Source of the DNA: Shimia abyssi
Lineage (GTDB): Bacteria; Pseudomonadota; Alphaproteobacteria; Rhodobacterales; Rhodobacteraceae
Direction: 5' to 3'
Assembly (NCBI RefSeq): GCF_003014475.1
Contig: NZ_PYGJ01000024.1
Coordinates: 1-45,950 of the forward strand
Length of the DNA stretch: 45,950 nucleotides
Positions 17,685-25,580 of this stretch are shown in pieces. Both the position numbers and the translations under genes were made by a program. A model generated the notes under the pieces. The model saw nothing but the letters and a program-made list of their open reading frames with translations, had not been told where the DNA came from and searched no databases. The first letter of the stretch is position 1. Each line of letters opens with the position of its first letter.

Positions 17685-20102
17685 ATGTCCAAAACTCTTC
17701 CCACGGATGTACAGGTCGCCATTGTCGGTGGCGGCATAGTTGGCTGCGCAACGGCTTACCACCTGGCCAAAGCCGGGTGGTCGGTTGCGCTGTTTGAGCG
17801 CAAGAAACTTACATCGGGTACCACGTGGCACGCCGCCGGGCTGGTCAGTGAAACCCAAAGCGTGCCGGTTATGACGGCGCTTGCCAAATATGGTCTCGAT
17901 CTGATGGAGAGCCTAGAGGGTGAGACTGGGCAAAACACTGGTTTCAAGCGCAACGGGTCGCTGACCGTCGCCCTGAATGACGCGCGCATGGAAGAGTTGC
18001 GGCGCAAAGTCGACTATGCCCATGGCTGCGGCGTGCGCGCCGAAGAAATTTCGACACAAGAGGCACAAGAGCGCTGGCCATTGCTCTCGACCGAAGGGGC
18101 AAAGGGCGCGTTCTGGTTCCCTGGTGACGGTTACACAAACCCGATCGACACCACGATGGCGCTGGCCAAAGGCGCGCGGATGAACGGTGCGCAGATCTTT
18201 GAGGATACCAAAGTCGAGCGCGTGGTGATCGAAGGTGGTCGCGCGGTTGGAGTGGAAACAGAAGCGGGCCTCGTGCGCGCCGAGCATGTGGTGAATGCCA
18301 CGGGCATGTGGGCGCGCGAATTCGGTCTGGGCCACGGGGTTCAGGTGCCGCTGCATTACACCAACCACTATTATGTGGTGACCGATCCCATCGAAGGCGT
18401 TACGGGCGATTTGCCAGTGCTGCGTGTGATGGATGAATACGCCTACTACAAGGAAGACGCTGGCAAGCTTTTGATAGGGTGTTCCGAACCCAATGCAACG
18501 CCTTGGATGCCCAAAGACGGATTGCCAGAGCATTTCGAGTTTGACGAGCTGCCGTGTGATGAGGAACACCTATATCCGATCCTTGAAGCAGCAATGGAAC
18601 GTGTTCCAGCGCTGGCCGAGAGCGGCATTCGTAAGTTCTTTAATGGTCCAGAGTGTTTTACGTCAGACTCCAAACACTATCTGGGGCCGATCACTGATGT
18701 GACTGGCCTCTGGGTGGCTGCAGGGTTCAACTCAACAGGTATCCAGAACGGACCCGGCGCGGGCAAGGCTCTGGCGGAGTGGATAATGAACGGTCAGATG
18801 ACCATGGACCTGACCGATGTCGACAGTCGCCGGATCGTACCAGCGCTGAATTCGCGCAGCTATACGGCGACCAAGGCGGCGGAAACGCTAAGCCATGCCT
18901 ATGCGATGCATTGGCCCTATTTGCGCAAGCCAGACGCCCGCGGGTTGCGCCGGACGCCGTATTACAGCCACCTGCGCGACGCGGGCGCTCAATTCGGCAG
19001 TGCCAACGGCTGGGAACGGCCATTGTATTTCGGTCGCGACATGACCGACGGGTTTAGGCGCGAGCCCTGGTTTGATGACTGGAAAGCAGAGCACGAGGCG
19101 CTGCGAACCGATCTGGGTATGATCGACCTGACTTTTGGCCGCTTCCTTGTTGATGGGCAGGACGCCGAGGCGCAATTGCAGCGGGTATGCGGGGGCAATA
19201 TGGCCGTTGCTGCGGGCGAATTGGTCTATACGCATATGTTCAATGATCATGGTGGCATCGAGGCAGACGTCACTGTCGCGCGTCTTTCGCCCACGCGTTT
19301 CATGGTCATGGCCTCTGCCGGTGCAGAGCCTCAGACCCATCGCTGGTTGCAAACACAACTTGCAGGTTCAGGTGTGTCGGTTGTCAATGTAACCTCCGGC
19401 GAGGCGACGCTTGCCCTTATGGGCCCGCGTTCACGCGAGTTTCTGGAAACGCTCACCGACGCAGATCTGTCCAATGAAGCATTCCCTTTTGGCAGTTTCC
19501 AAGACCTGCATGTCGGTCATGCGCCAGTTCGGGCACAGCGAATTACGTATGTTGGCGAACTGGGCTGGGAACTGCACATACCGGCAGAATTTGCGCAGCA
19601 AGTCTATGAAACAATTGTATCTACGCCAAATGCGCCACGCCACTGCGGTGGCATGTCCGTTGACTCTTGCCGCATCGAAAAGGGTTTTCGCCATTGGGGT
19701 CACGATATCGGGCCGCATGATAGCCCAGTAGAGAGCGGATTGACCTTTGCTTGTGACTTTTCGACAGAATTCACCGGCAAAGAGGTAATTCAGCGCCGAA
19801 AGTCCGAAGGCGCTGCAAGTCGTCTCTTGTCGTTCCGCCTTGATGATCCCAATGCGCTCGTGTTTGGCAAAGAGCCGATACTGTGTGATGGCAAGATCGT
19901 CGGTCGACTAACCTCGGCGAGTTTTGGTTGGACGGTTGGTGGTGCTATCGGCATGGGGTATGTTGAACGCCCGCAAGGCATGAGTATCAAGGACATGGTT
20001 GGCCGCAGCTACCACATCATGGTCGCAGGGCAGCGGATCAATGCTATCGCTAGCCAGCGTCCGTTGTATGATCCAACCAACAGCAGGTTAGAGCGAGGCT
20101 AA
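17685..20102 (+). CDS. DMGDH/sarcosine dehydrogenase-family FAD enzyme fused to a GcvT-like folate domain (copy 2)
   Basis: 805 residues, the same length and architecture as the preceding gene but clearly diverged. GGGIVG (15-20) is the FAD-binding loop. H49 in TSGTTWHAAGLVSET is the predicted covalent FAD site, and the GcvT-like half contains ITYVGELGWELHIP. The HAAGLVSETQ context is closer to classical DMGDH and sarcosine dehydrogenases than copy 1. It could oxidise dimethylglycine, sarcosine or an N-methyl omega-amino acid, as the related 4-methylaminobutanoate oxidase does. It begins three bases after copy 1 and ends five before the sulfatase. The product methylene-THF would feed GlyA and the glycine operon next door. 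Confidence 0.93.
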   Translation: MSKTLPTDVQVAIVGGGIVGCATAYHLAKAGWSVALFERKKLTSGTTWHAAGLVSETQSVPVMTALAKYGLDLMESLEGETGQNTGFKRNGSLTVALNDARMEELRRKVDYAHGCGVRAEEISTQEAQERWPLLSTEGAKGAFWFPGDGYTNPIDTTMALAKGARMNGAQIFEDTKVERVVIEGGRAVGVETEAGLVRAEHVVNATGMWAREFGLGHGVQVPLHYTNHYYVVTDPIEGVTGDLPVLRVMDEYAYYKEDAGKLLIGCSEPNATPWMPKDGLPEHFEFDELPCDEEHLYPILEAAMERVPALAESGIRKFFNGPECFTSDSKHYLGPITDVTGLWVAAGFNSTGIQNGPGAGKALAEWIMNGQMTMDLTDVDSRRIVPALNSRSYTATKAAETLSHAYAMHWPYLRKPDARGLRRTPYYSHLRDAGAQFGSANGWERPLYFGRDMTDGFRREPWFDDWKAEHEALRTDLGMIDLTFGRFLVDGQDAEAQLQRVCGGNMAVAAGELVYTHMFNDHGGIEADVTVARLSPTRFMVMASAGAEPQTHRWLQTQLAGSGVSVVNVTSGEATLALMGPRSREFLETLTDADLSNEAFPFGSFQDLHVGHAPVRAQRITYVGELGWELHIPAEFAQQVYETIVSTPNAPRHCGGMSVDSCRIEKGFRHWGHDIGPHDSPVESGLTFACDFSTEFTGKEVIQRRKSEGAASRLLSFRLDDPNALVFGKEPILCDGKIVGRLTSASFGWTVGGAIGMGYVERPQGMSIKDMVGRSYHIMVAGQRINAIASQRPLYDPTNSRLERG

Positions 20103-20106
20103 CACC

Positions 20107-21582
20107 ATGTCCCACGCGAATGTCTTGTGGATTGTTGCAGATCATCAGGCATTCGCGAACCGCGGGGTGGATCCATCCTTGTTTCCGCTGCAATCGCGCT
20201 TGCAAAAGCTGGGAACGTCGTTCTCGCGGGCCTACACCGTACTTCCGATCTGTTCGCCTTCGCGGGCGACTATGTTGACGGGGCAATATCCCCACACACA
20301 TGGCGTGACAGAAAACGACGGCCGGTTTGGAGGGCGTGCAGAGTTGGATCAATCCGACCATTTGATCCAGCACGACTTTGCCGACGCAGGCTATCGCTGT
20401 GGCTGGTTCGGCAAGTGGCATCTGAGCCAAACGCAATCGGCGCAGGATTTTGGATTCGAGGGGTTTTCCCTGCCCGGCTATGGATATCCATATGGCACGC
20501 CCGAGTACCGCGCCTATCTTGCACAGTTTCATGATGGCTCTCTTTGGGCTGAGGTTGAAAGCCCCGGAGAATCTCGGCGTGCCACAGGCGAAAAGATTGA
20601 CCTCACTGCCGAGGACGCATGGTTCGACTACGAGGCTGGCACAGCTTTGCTGCATGGACCGGAGGAAGTTCACGAAGCCTTCTTTTTGGCAGATGCTTCG
20701 ATCAAGTGGCTTGAAAAGGTGCGGGAAACGGACGCAACGCAGCCGTTTTTCTTACGGATCGATACGTGGGGGCCGCATCCGCCGTATACAATGCCGACAG
20801 GGTTCTCGTCCCCTTTGCATAATGTGCAACCGTCGGAAAATCTGAACAGCGACCTCTCTCAGCGACCAGAGCATCACCGAGACTATAGAGACCGATGGAA
20901 AAGTGACTTGCGACCCGAGTCACTCGACTGGGATCTGCTATCCCGTCGCGCACTTGAACATTGCATATTGGTCGAACGCGCGTTGGAGCGGTTAGTAGAT
21001 CATCTGGAAGCCACGGGTGAACTTGAGAACACTGTGATTGTGTTCTGTTCTGATCACGGCGACGCTGTGGCCTCCAACGGAGGGGTGATGAACAAAGGCA
21101 GCCTGATGGTCGAGGAAACGATGCGTATTCCCTTATTGTTTTCAGGACCCAAAGTGCGAGTTGGGTGGGAATGCAATCATTTGGTCGGCAACGTGGATAT
21201 TGCGCCAACATTGCATGAATTATGTGGCATTCCGGCTGGTCTCCAAATGCAAGGTAATTCGGTGGCGAAGTGTTTGACTGATCCAGACGCTCCGCCAGCA
21301 CGCGAGCGTCTGATGACCCAGCACTACGGGCTGCACGTGCCCATCCTTCAGCGGGCGCTTTATCGGGATCGTTGGAAATATGTTATCCAATCAAACGGCT
21401 TTGATGAGCTATACGATCTTGAAAATGACCCAAGCGAACTCTTGAACCTCGCCAACCACAGTACAGCTACTGAACAAAAGCGGTTAATGCGTTCAGAACT
21501 AGCGCGCGAAATGCAGGTACTTGGCGACGATGATCCGCGATTGGCGACGATGAAAAGCGTGCTTGAGACGGGCCTCAGGTAA
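20107..21582 (+). CDS. Cys-type sulfatase (alkaline-phosphatase superfamily)
   Basis: 491 residues. The sulfatase signature CSPSR at 49-53 marks C49 as the residue converted to formylglycine. GKWH and CSDHGD supply the usual catalytic and metal-binding residues, and the ELYDLENDPSELLNLA stretch is typical of the family C-terminus. There is no signal peptide, so it should act in the cytosol on an imported sulfate ester. It is the last gene of the mttB operon, five bases after the second dehydrogenase, so it probably desulfates a pathway substrate. Choline-O-sulfate is one option, but I cannot identify the BetC C-terminal domain. Its 3' end overlaps the convergent LysR gene by eight bases. The FGE at 199-1200 is its likely activator. 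Confidence 0.93.
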   Translation: MSHANVLWIVADHQAFANRGVDPSLFPLQSRLQKLGTSFSRAYTVLPICSPSRATMLTGQYPHTHGVTENDGRFGGRAELDQSDHLIQHDFADAGYRCGWFGKWHLSQTQSAQDFGFEGFSLPGYGYPYGTPEYRAYLAQFHDGSLWAEVESPGESRRATGEKIDLTAEDAWFDYEAGTALLHGPEEVHEAFFLADASIKWLEKVRETDATQPFFLRIDTWGPHPPYTMPTGFSSPLHNVQPSENLNSDLSQRPEHHRDYRDRWKSDLRPESLDWDLLSRRALEHCILVERALERLVDHLEATGELENTVIVFCSDHGDAVASNGGVMNKGSLMVEETMRIPLLFSGPKVRVGWECNHLVGNVDIAPTLHELCGIPAGLQMQGNSVAKCLTDPDAPPARERLMTQHYGLHVPILQRALYRDRWKYVIQSNGFDELYDLENDPSELLNLANHSTATEQKRLMRSELAREMQVLGDDDPRLATMKSVLETGLR

Positions 21583-22501
21583 TGTGAAATCCAGAATCGG
21601 TTTGACCACACCACTCTGCCAACAGGTTCGCAACCACGCGAATCGGATCATCCTCTTGCATGTCTTCAGTGCGCAGTACTGCGCACCAAGGTATTGTGAT
21701 CCCGTCCTCTGTCACCTGCGCGCCCACAATGCGCCCTTCTGCTATCGCGGTTCGCAGAGCCCAGTTCGACAGAACGCTAGTGCCAAGGTCGGAAGCTACC
21801 AGTTCAACAATGGCTTCAGGTAATTCCACTGTTGCCGCCCACGTCGGGTAACTGTCAGTTGGTCGAAACAGGCGGGCAAATTCTCTGTCAGGTCGGGGGA
21901 CCTTGGTATAGGTAATAAACGGCTCTCCGACGATGTCGCTGCCTTCGACATATCGCCGATCCGCCAACCTATGAGTGGGTGCCATGATGTAGAGCAGGGG
22001 GTCTTCGAACAAAGGAAGAGATGCAAGTCCAGGTTGAGTTATGTCGCCAGACATGACCGCAATGTCGATCTGACGATTCTGCACACCTGTAAGGGGATCA
22101 CTGCGCGCGCTAGCCATGATTTGAAGGTCAATGGCCTCAGTACGTGACTTTAAGAATTTGATGAACGCTGGCAACCACCGGTAGTTGCTGTAGGCTTCAA
22201 CCGAGAGCCGCACAACATGCTGAATTCCGGCGTTCATGCGTCGCACGTCTTCTTCGGCGCGGCTCAGATCTGACAGAACACGCTCAGCTACCACTGCCAA
22301 ATACTCTGCCGCGGGCGTCACCCGAAGCCGCTTGTGCATGCGCGTAAAAAGCGGCACATCCAGACGCCTTTCAGCCTCACGCAGCCGATGGGATAAAGCC
22401 GAGGGTGTAACCCCCAGTTTTTCAGCGGCGTCTGTAATTCGCCCGGTTTCGATGATGGCTTGGATCAATTGCAAGTGCCGGAGATCAAGGAGTGGTCGCA
22501 T
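21575..22501 (-). CDS. MetR-like LysR-family transcriptional regulator
   Basis: About 308 residues. The N-terminal winged HTH (LRHLQLIQAIIETGRITDA followed by LGVTPSALSHRLREAE) and a LysR substrate-binding domain are complete. The VRLSVEAYSNYRWLPAF segment parallels the IECHSCIQWL region of E. coli MetR, suggesting the MetR subfamily, whose known co-inducer is homocysteine. The ATG at 22501 is preferred. A TTG six codons upstream would put the start inside the TGAA-N5-TTCA box. It is convergent with the sulfatase (eight-base overlap) and divergent from the aminotransferase operon. It probably controls both neighbours through the boxes at 13658 and 22513. Confidence 0.9.
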   Translation of the reverse strand: MRPLLDLRHLQLIQAIIETGRITDAAEKLGVTPSALSHRLREAERRLDVPLFTRMHKRLRVTPAAEYLAVVAERVLSDLSRAEEDVRRMNAGIQHVVRLSVEAYSNYRWLPAFIKFLKSRTEAIDLQIMASARSDPLTGVQNRQIDIAVMSGDITQPGLASLPLFEDPLLYIMAPTHRLADRRYVEGSDIVGEPFITYTKVPRPDREFARLFRPTDSYPTWAATVELPEAIVELVASDLGTSVLSNWALRTAIAEGRIVGAQVTEDGITIPWCAVLRTEDMQEDDPIRVVANLLAEWCGQTDSGFHIT

Positions 22502-22512
22502 ATTTGGTTGCC

Positions 22513-22525
22513 TGAACAAAATTCA
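22513..22525. promoter_or_regulatory. MetR-type LysR box in the LysR / aminotransferase divergent promoter
   Basis: TGAACAAAATTCA fits TGAA-N5-TTCA. It lies 12 bases upstream of the LysR ATG and about 80 bases upstream of the aminotransferase ATG, where a LysR protein would both autoregulate and activate the divergent operon. Confidence 0.6.
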
Positions 22526-22605
22526 ACAAAGAGAGAAAACTTCGAGATTGGATTTCAGTCAAGTGAAGTGTGAAATCAGAACAACGAATTCCCTTGGAGC
22601 CAGAC

Positions 22606-23982
22606 ATGAACGCCGACGCCAAACGCTCGATCGCACAGGACAAAGCACACCACGTGCATCCGCAATCCAACTTGCGCCAACATGCCGAAAATGGGCCTGT
22701 CATGATTACCCATGGAAAAGGGGTTTACATCTATGACAGCGAAGGTCGCGAAATCATCGACGGTTTTTCCGGTCTAGGATGTGTAAGTCTTGGGTATCAT
22801 AACGAGCGGCTCGCGAATGCCGCGATGCGCCAGATGAATACACTGCCTTTCGCGCCAACTTTTTACAATCGGTCCCACCCGAAGGTGGCCGAGCTTGGTG
22901 AACGTTTGACGGCGCTTGCACCTAACGGCATGACGCGGGCGATGTTCCAGTGTTCAGGCTCAGAGGCCAACGACACGGCGATCAAACTATTGTGGTACAC
23001 GAACACCGCGAAGGGTGAGCCGGAGCGGCGCAAGATCATTGGTCGTGTTCGTGGCTACCACGGCAACACCATCGCAACTGTGTCGTTGTCCGGGCAACCA
23101 CACATGCACGCAAAATTCGGTCTGCCGCTGCCTGAGTTCAAGCACACTGAACTGCCGAACTACTACCGTTTTCACATCGATGGTGAAACCGAAGAAGAGT
23201 TTTCGGTCCGGATGGCATCCAAGTTCGAAGAGCTCATACTTGCCGAAGGACCAGAAACTATTGCGGCGTTCTTTGCTGAACCTGCGATTTCGGGTGGCGG
23301 CGCACTCATGCCGCCAGACGGTTACTGGGAGCACATGCAAGCGGTCTTACGCAAGTACGACATCAAGCTGCTGTCAGATGAGGTTGTTTGTGGATTTGGG
23401 CGGACCGGCAATTTGTGGGGCTCCGATACATGGGGAATGAAGCCCGACATGGTGACTTGTGCTAAAGCACTATCGGCGGCGTTTTTTCCGATCTCAGGGC
23501 TGATGTTCAAGGATGACATGTATGCCGATATGATGAAAAACTCGGATGAGGTCGGTGTGTTTGGCCATGGCTATACCTATGCTGGCCACCCTGTTGGGGC
23601 CGCGGTCGCTCTTGAGGCACTGGACATCTATGACGAGATGGACCTTGTCGGTCATGTGCGCAAAGTGAGTGAAAAGTTCTTGTCCAAGTGTCATGCGCTG
23701 GCGGATCACCCATTGGTGGCCGAAGTGCGCGGTGTTGGATTGTTCTGTGGCTTCGAGCTAATGAAAGATGCCAAGACACGCGAGCCATTCGACCCCGCCC
23801 TGAAAGTGGGAGAGATGGTTCAGAACTTCGCACATGACCGTGGCCTATACCTGCGCGCGATTGGCGATAGGATCAGCTTTATGCCGCCATTGATCATCAA
23901 TGAGGATGAAATCGAAGTTGCGACAGAGCGTTTCAAAGGCGCGTTGGACGATGCTTCGGCAGTTGTTCGAGCGAAGATTTAA
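22606..23982 (+). CDS. Class III (omega) aminotransferase
   Basis: 458 residues. A PLP fold-type I enzyme of the omega-transaminase group that includes pyruvate-dependent amine, taurine and beta-alanine/GABA aminotransferases. The FQCSGSEANDTA phosphate-binding motif (about 114-125), D258 in LLSDEVVCGFGRTG and the PLP lysine K287 in CAKALSAAFFPISG are intact. The ATG at 22606, with TTGGAG upstream, is preferred over a GTG 12 codons earlier. It heads a five-gene cluster and is divergent from the LysR gene. It would convert a terminal amine, possibly the product of the N-demethylation operon, to an aldehyde. The exact amine is unknown. Confidence 0.93.
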   Translation: MNADAKRSIAQDKAHHVHPQSNLRQHAENGPVMITHGKGVYIYDSEGREIIDGFSGLGCVSLGYHNERLANAAMRQMNTLPFAPTFYNRSHPKVAELGERLTALAPNGMTRAMFQCSGSEANDTAIKLLWYTNTAKGEPERRKIIGRVRGYHGNTIATVSLSGQPHMHAKFGLPLPEFKHTELPNYYRFHIDGETEEEFSVRMASKFEELILAEGPETIAAFFAEPAISGGGALMPPDGYWEHMQAVLRKYDIKLLSDEVVCGFGRTGNLWGSDTWGMKPDMVTCAKALSAAFFPISGLMFKDDMYADMMKNSDEVGVFGHGYTYAGHPVGAAVALEALDIYDEMDLVGHVRKVSEKFLSKCHALADHPLVAEVRGVGLFCGFELMKDAKTREPFDPALKVGEMVQNFAHDRGLYLRAIGDRISFMPPLIINEDEIEVATERFKGALDDASAVVRAKI

Positions 23983-24017
23983 AATGTTTCGTTTGGGTTA
24001 GCGCCCATTCGGATCTT

Positions 24018-24051
24018 GTGCCGCCCCCGATCTCCCGACGGGGCGGCGCAC
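24018..24051 (+). promoter_or_regulatory. GC-rich hairpin in the aldehyde dehydrogenase leader
   Basis: CCGCCCC (24021-24027) pairs with GGGGCGG (24040-24046), extended by GTG/CAC ends with a small bulge. It lies in the 107-base gap between the aminotransferase and aldehyde dehydrogenase genes. There is no clean T-run, so it is a possible attenuator or mRNA processing structure, not a clear terminator. Confidence 0.45.
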
Positions 24052-24089
24052 CCTATTTCAGAACACCGGTCTCGCTGAGGAGAACACGA

Positions 24090-25580
24090 ATGACAAAACT
24101 TCTAGAACCGAAACTGCCCGAGGCCGGGCTTGCCGGAAGCTACATCAATGGTGCATGGCACTGGCCTGAAAGTGGCGCCAGGCTGACAATTGAAAACCCG
24201 TCCCGCCGCGCTCCAATCTGCGAGGTCGGTCGCGGCACGTCAACCGAGGTGAATATGGCGGTTGATGCCGCACGTGCCGCGCTTCCCGCGTGGCGCTCCT
24301 TGCCTGCGAGCGAGCGGGGCAAGCTTTTGGCGGAACTCGGGCGTCGGCTTGAGGAGAATGCAGAGGAAGTTGCACGGGTGCTTGCAGCCGAGAGCGGCAA
24401 CGCGATCAAAACACAGTCACGTGGCGAGGCGTTGGGCGCCGCTGGCGTTTTGAAGTACTACGGCGGTGTTGCGGTCGAACAAAAGGGTGAAACGCTCCCA
24501 CTTGGCCCAGGATTGTTGAGTTTTTCCACACGCGAACCTCACGGCGTTGTCGGGTCAATTATTCCATGGAACTCTCCGCTTCAGCTCGGCGCGGTTAAGA
24601 TTTCGATGGCGTTGGCCACGGGGAATTGCCTCGTACTGAAGCCAGCAGAAGACGCGCCTCTGGCCATTTTGAAGCTCGCTGAATTGGCCGATGGCCTGTT
24701 TCCCGCAGGTGTCTTCAATGTGGTCACTGGTGTTGGTGAAGAAGCAGGTGCTGCACTGGTTGCACACCCGGGTGTCGACAAAGTGTCGTTCACTGGTTCG
24801 TCCGAAGTGGGCAAGCTGATTGGTAAGGTCACCTCTGATCGCATTGCAAATCTGACGCTGGAGCTTGGCGGTAAGTCCCCAACGATCGTTTTCCCGGATG
24901 CCATTTCTGACGGACGTCTGGACACTACGGCTCAACAGGTCGCAAATGCCATGCGCTTTATGCGCCAAGGGCAAAGCTGCACTGCGGGATCACGGCTGTT
25001 TGTGCATCGTGACATTTGGGACGAGCTAATGCCTAAGGTGGCCGAGAAATCGGCAGCTTTGAATGTCGGCGATGCGCTTGATCCAGATGTGGATATGGGT
25101 GCGGTAGTCAACGCGGAACGCTATGGCGAAATCCGCGCATTTGTGGCCGAAGCTGAAGCCGAGGGCGCCACGTTTCTGATCGGGGAAACCCCGGATGAAG
25201 ATCCCACCGGATTTTGCCCAAACCCAACCATCCTCACGGGTGTCGACAACACATGGCGTATTTCTCGCGAAGAGGTTTTCGGCCCGGTTATGGTCGCTAT
25301 TCCGTTTGAGTCCGAAGACGAGGTCATCGAAATGGCCAATGACACACATTACGGTCTCGCGGCTTTCCTGTTCACCCACGACGTAAGCCGCATCACCCGT
25401 ATGACACGCGCAATTGATGCCGGCTGGATCCAAGTGAACCAAGGCGGCGGTCAGATTCCCGGTATGTCCTATGGTGGTACAAAACAGTCCGGCATGGGCA
25501 GCGAATACTCGATCGAAGGCGCGCTGGAGGCCTATACATACCGCAAATGTGTCACGATCAACATCGAGGCGGGTGAATGA
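24090..25580 (+). CDS. NAD(P)-dependent aldehyde dehydrogenase
   Basis: 496 residues, the normal ALDH length. The catalytic set is complete: N161 in IIPWNSP, E258 in LELGGKSP and nucleophile C297 in GQSCTAGSR, plus the EEVFGPV motif. The ATG at 24090 has a GAGGAGAA ribosome site; an upstream GTG falls in a hairpin and is not used. It overlaps the SelA-like gene by four bases (ATGA). With the upstream aminotransferase it would oxidise the aldehyde product to a carboxylic acid, as in the GABA transaminase/succinate semialdehyde dehydrogenase pair. The substrate is inferred from context only. Confidence 0.94.
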   Translation: MTKLLEPKLPEAGLAGSYINGAWHWPESGARLTIENPSRRAPICEVGRGTSTEVNMAVDAARAALPAWRSLPASERGKLLAELGRRLEENAEEVARVLAAESGNAIKTQSRGEALGAAGVLKYYGGVAVEQKGETLPLGPGLLSFSTREPHGVVGSIIPWNSPLQLGAVKISMALATGNCLVLKPAEDAPLAILKLAELADGLFPAGVFNVVTGVGEEAGAALVAHPGVDKVSFTGSSEVGKLIGKVTSDRIANLTLELGGKSPTIVFPDAISDGRLDTTAQQVANAMRFMRQGQSCTAGSRLFVHRDIWDELMPKVAEKSAALNVGDALDPDVDMGAVVNAERYGEIRAFVAEAEAEGATFLIGETPDEDPTGFCPNPTILTGVDNTWRISREEVFGPVMVAIPFESEDEVIEMANDTHYGLAAFLFTHDVSRITRMTRAIDAGWIQVNQGGGQIPGMSYGGTKQSGMGSEYSIEGALEAYTYRKCVTINIEAGE

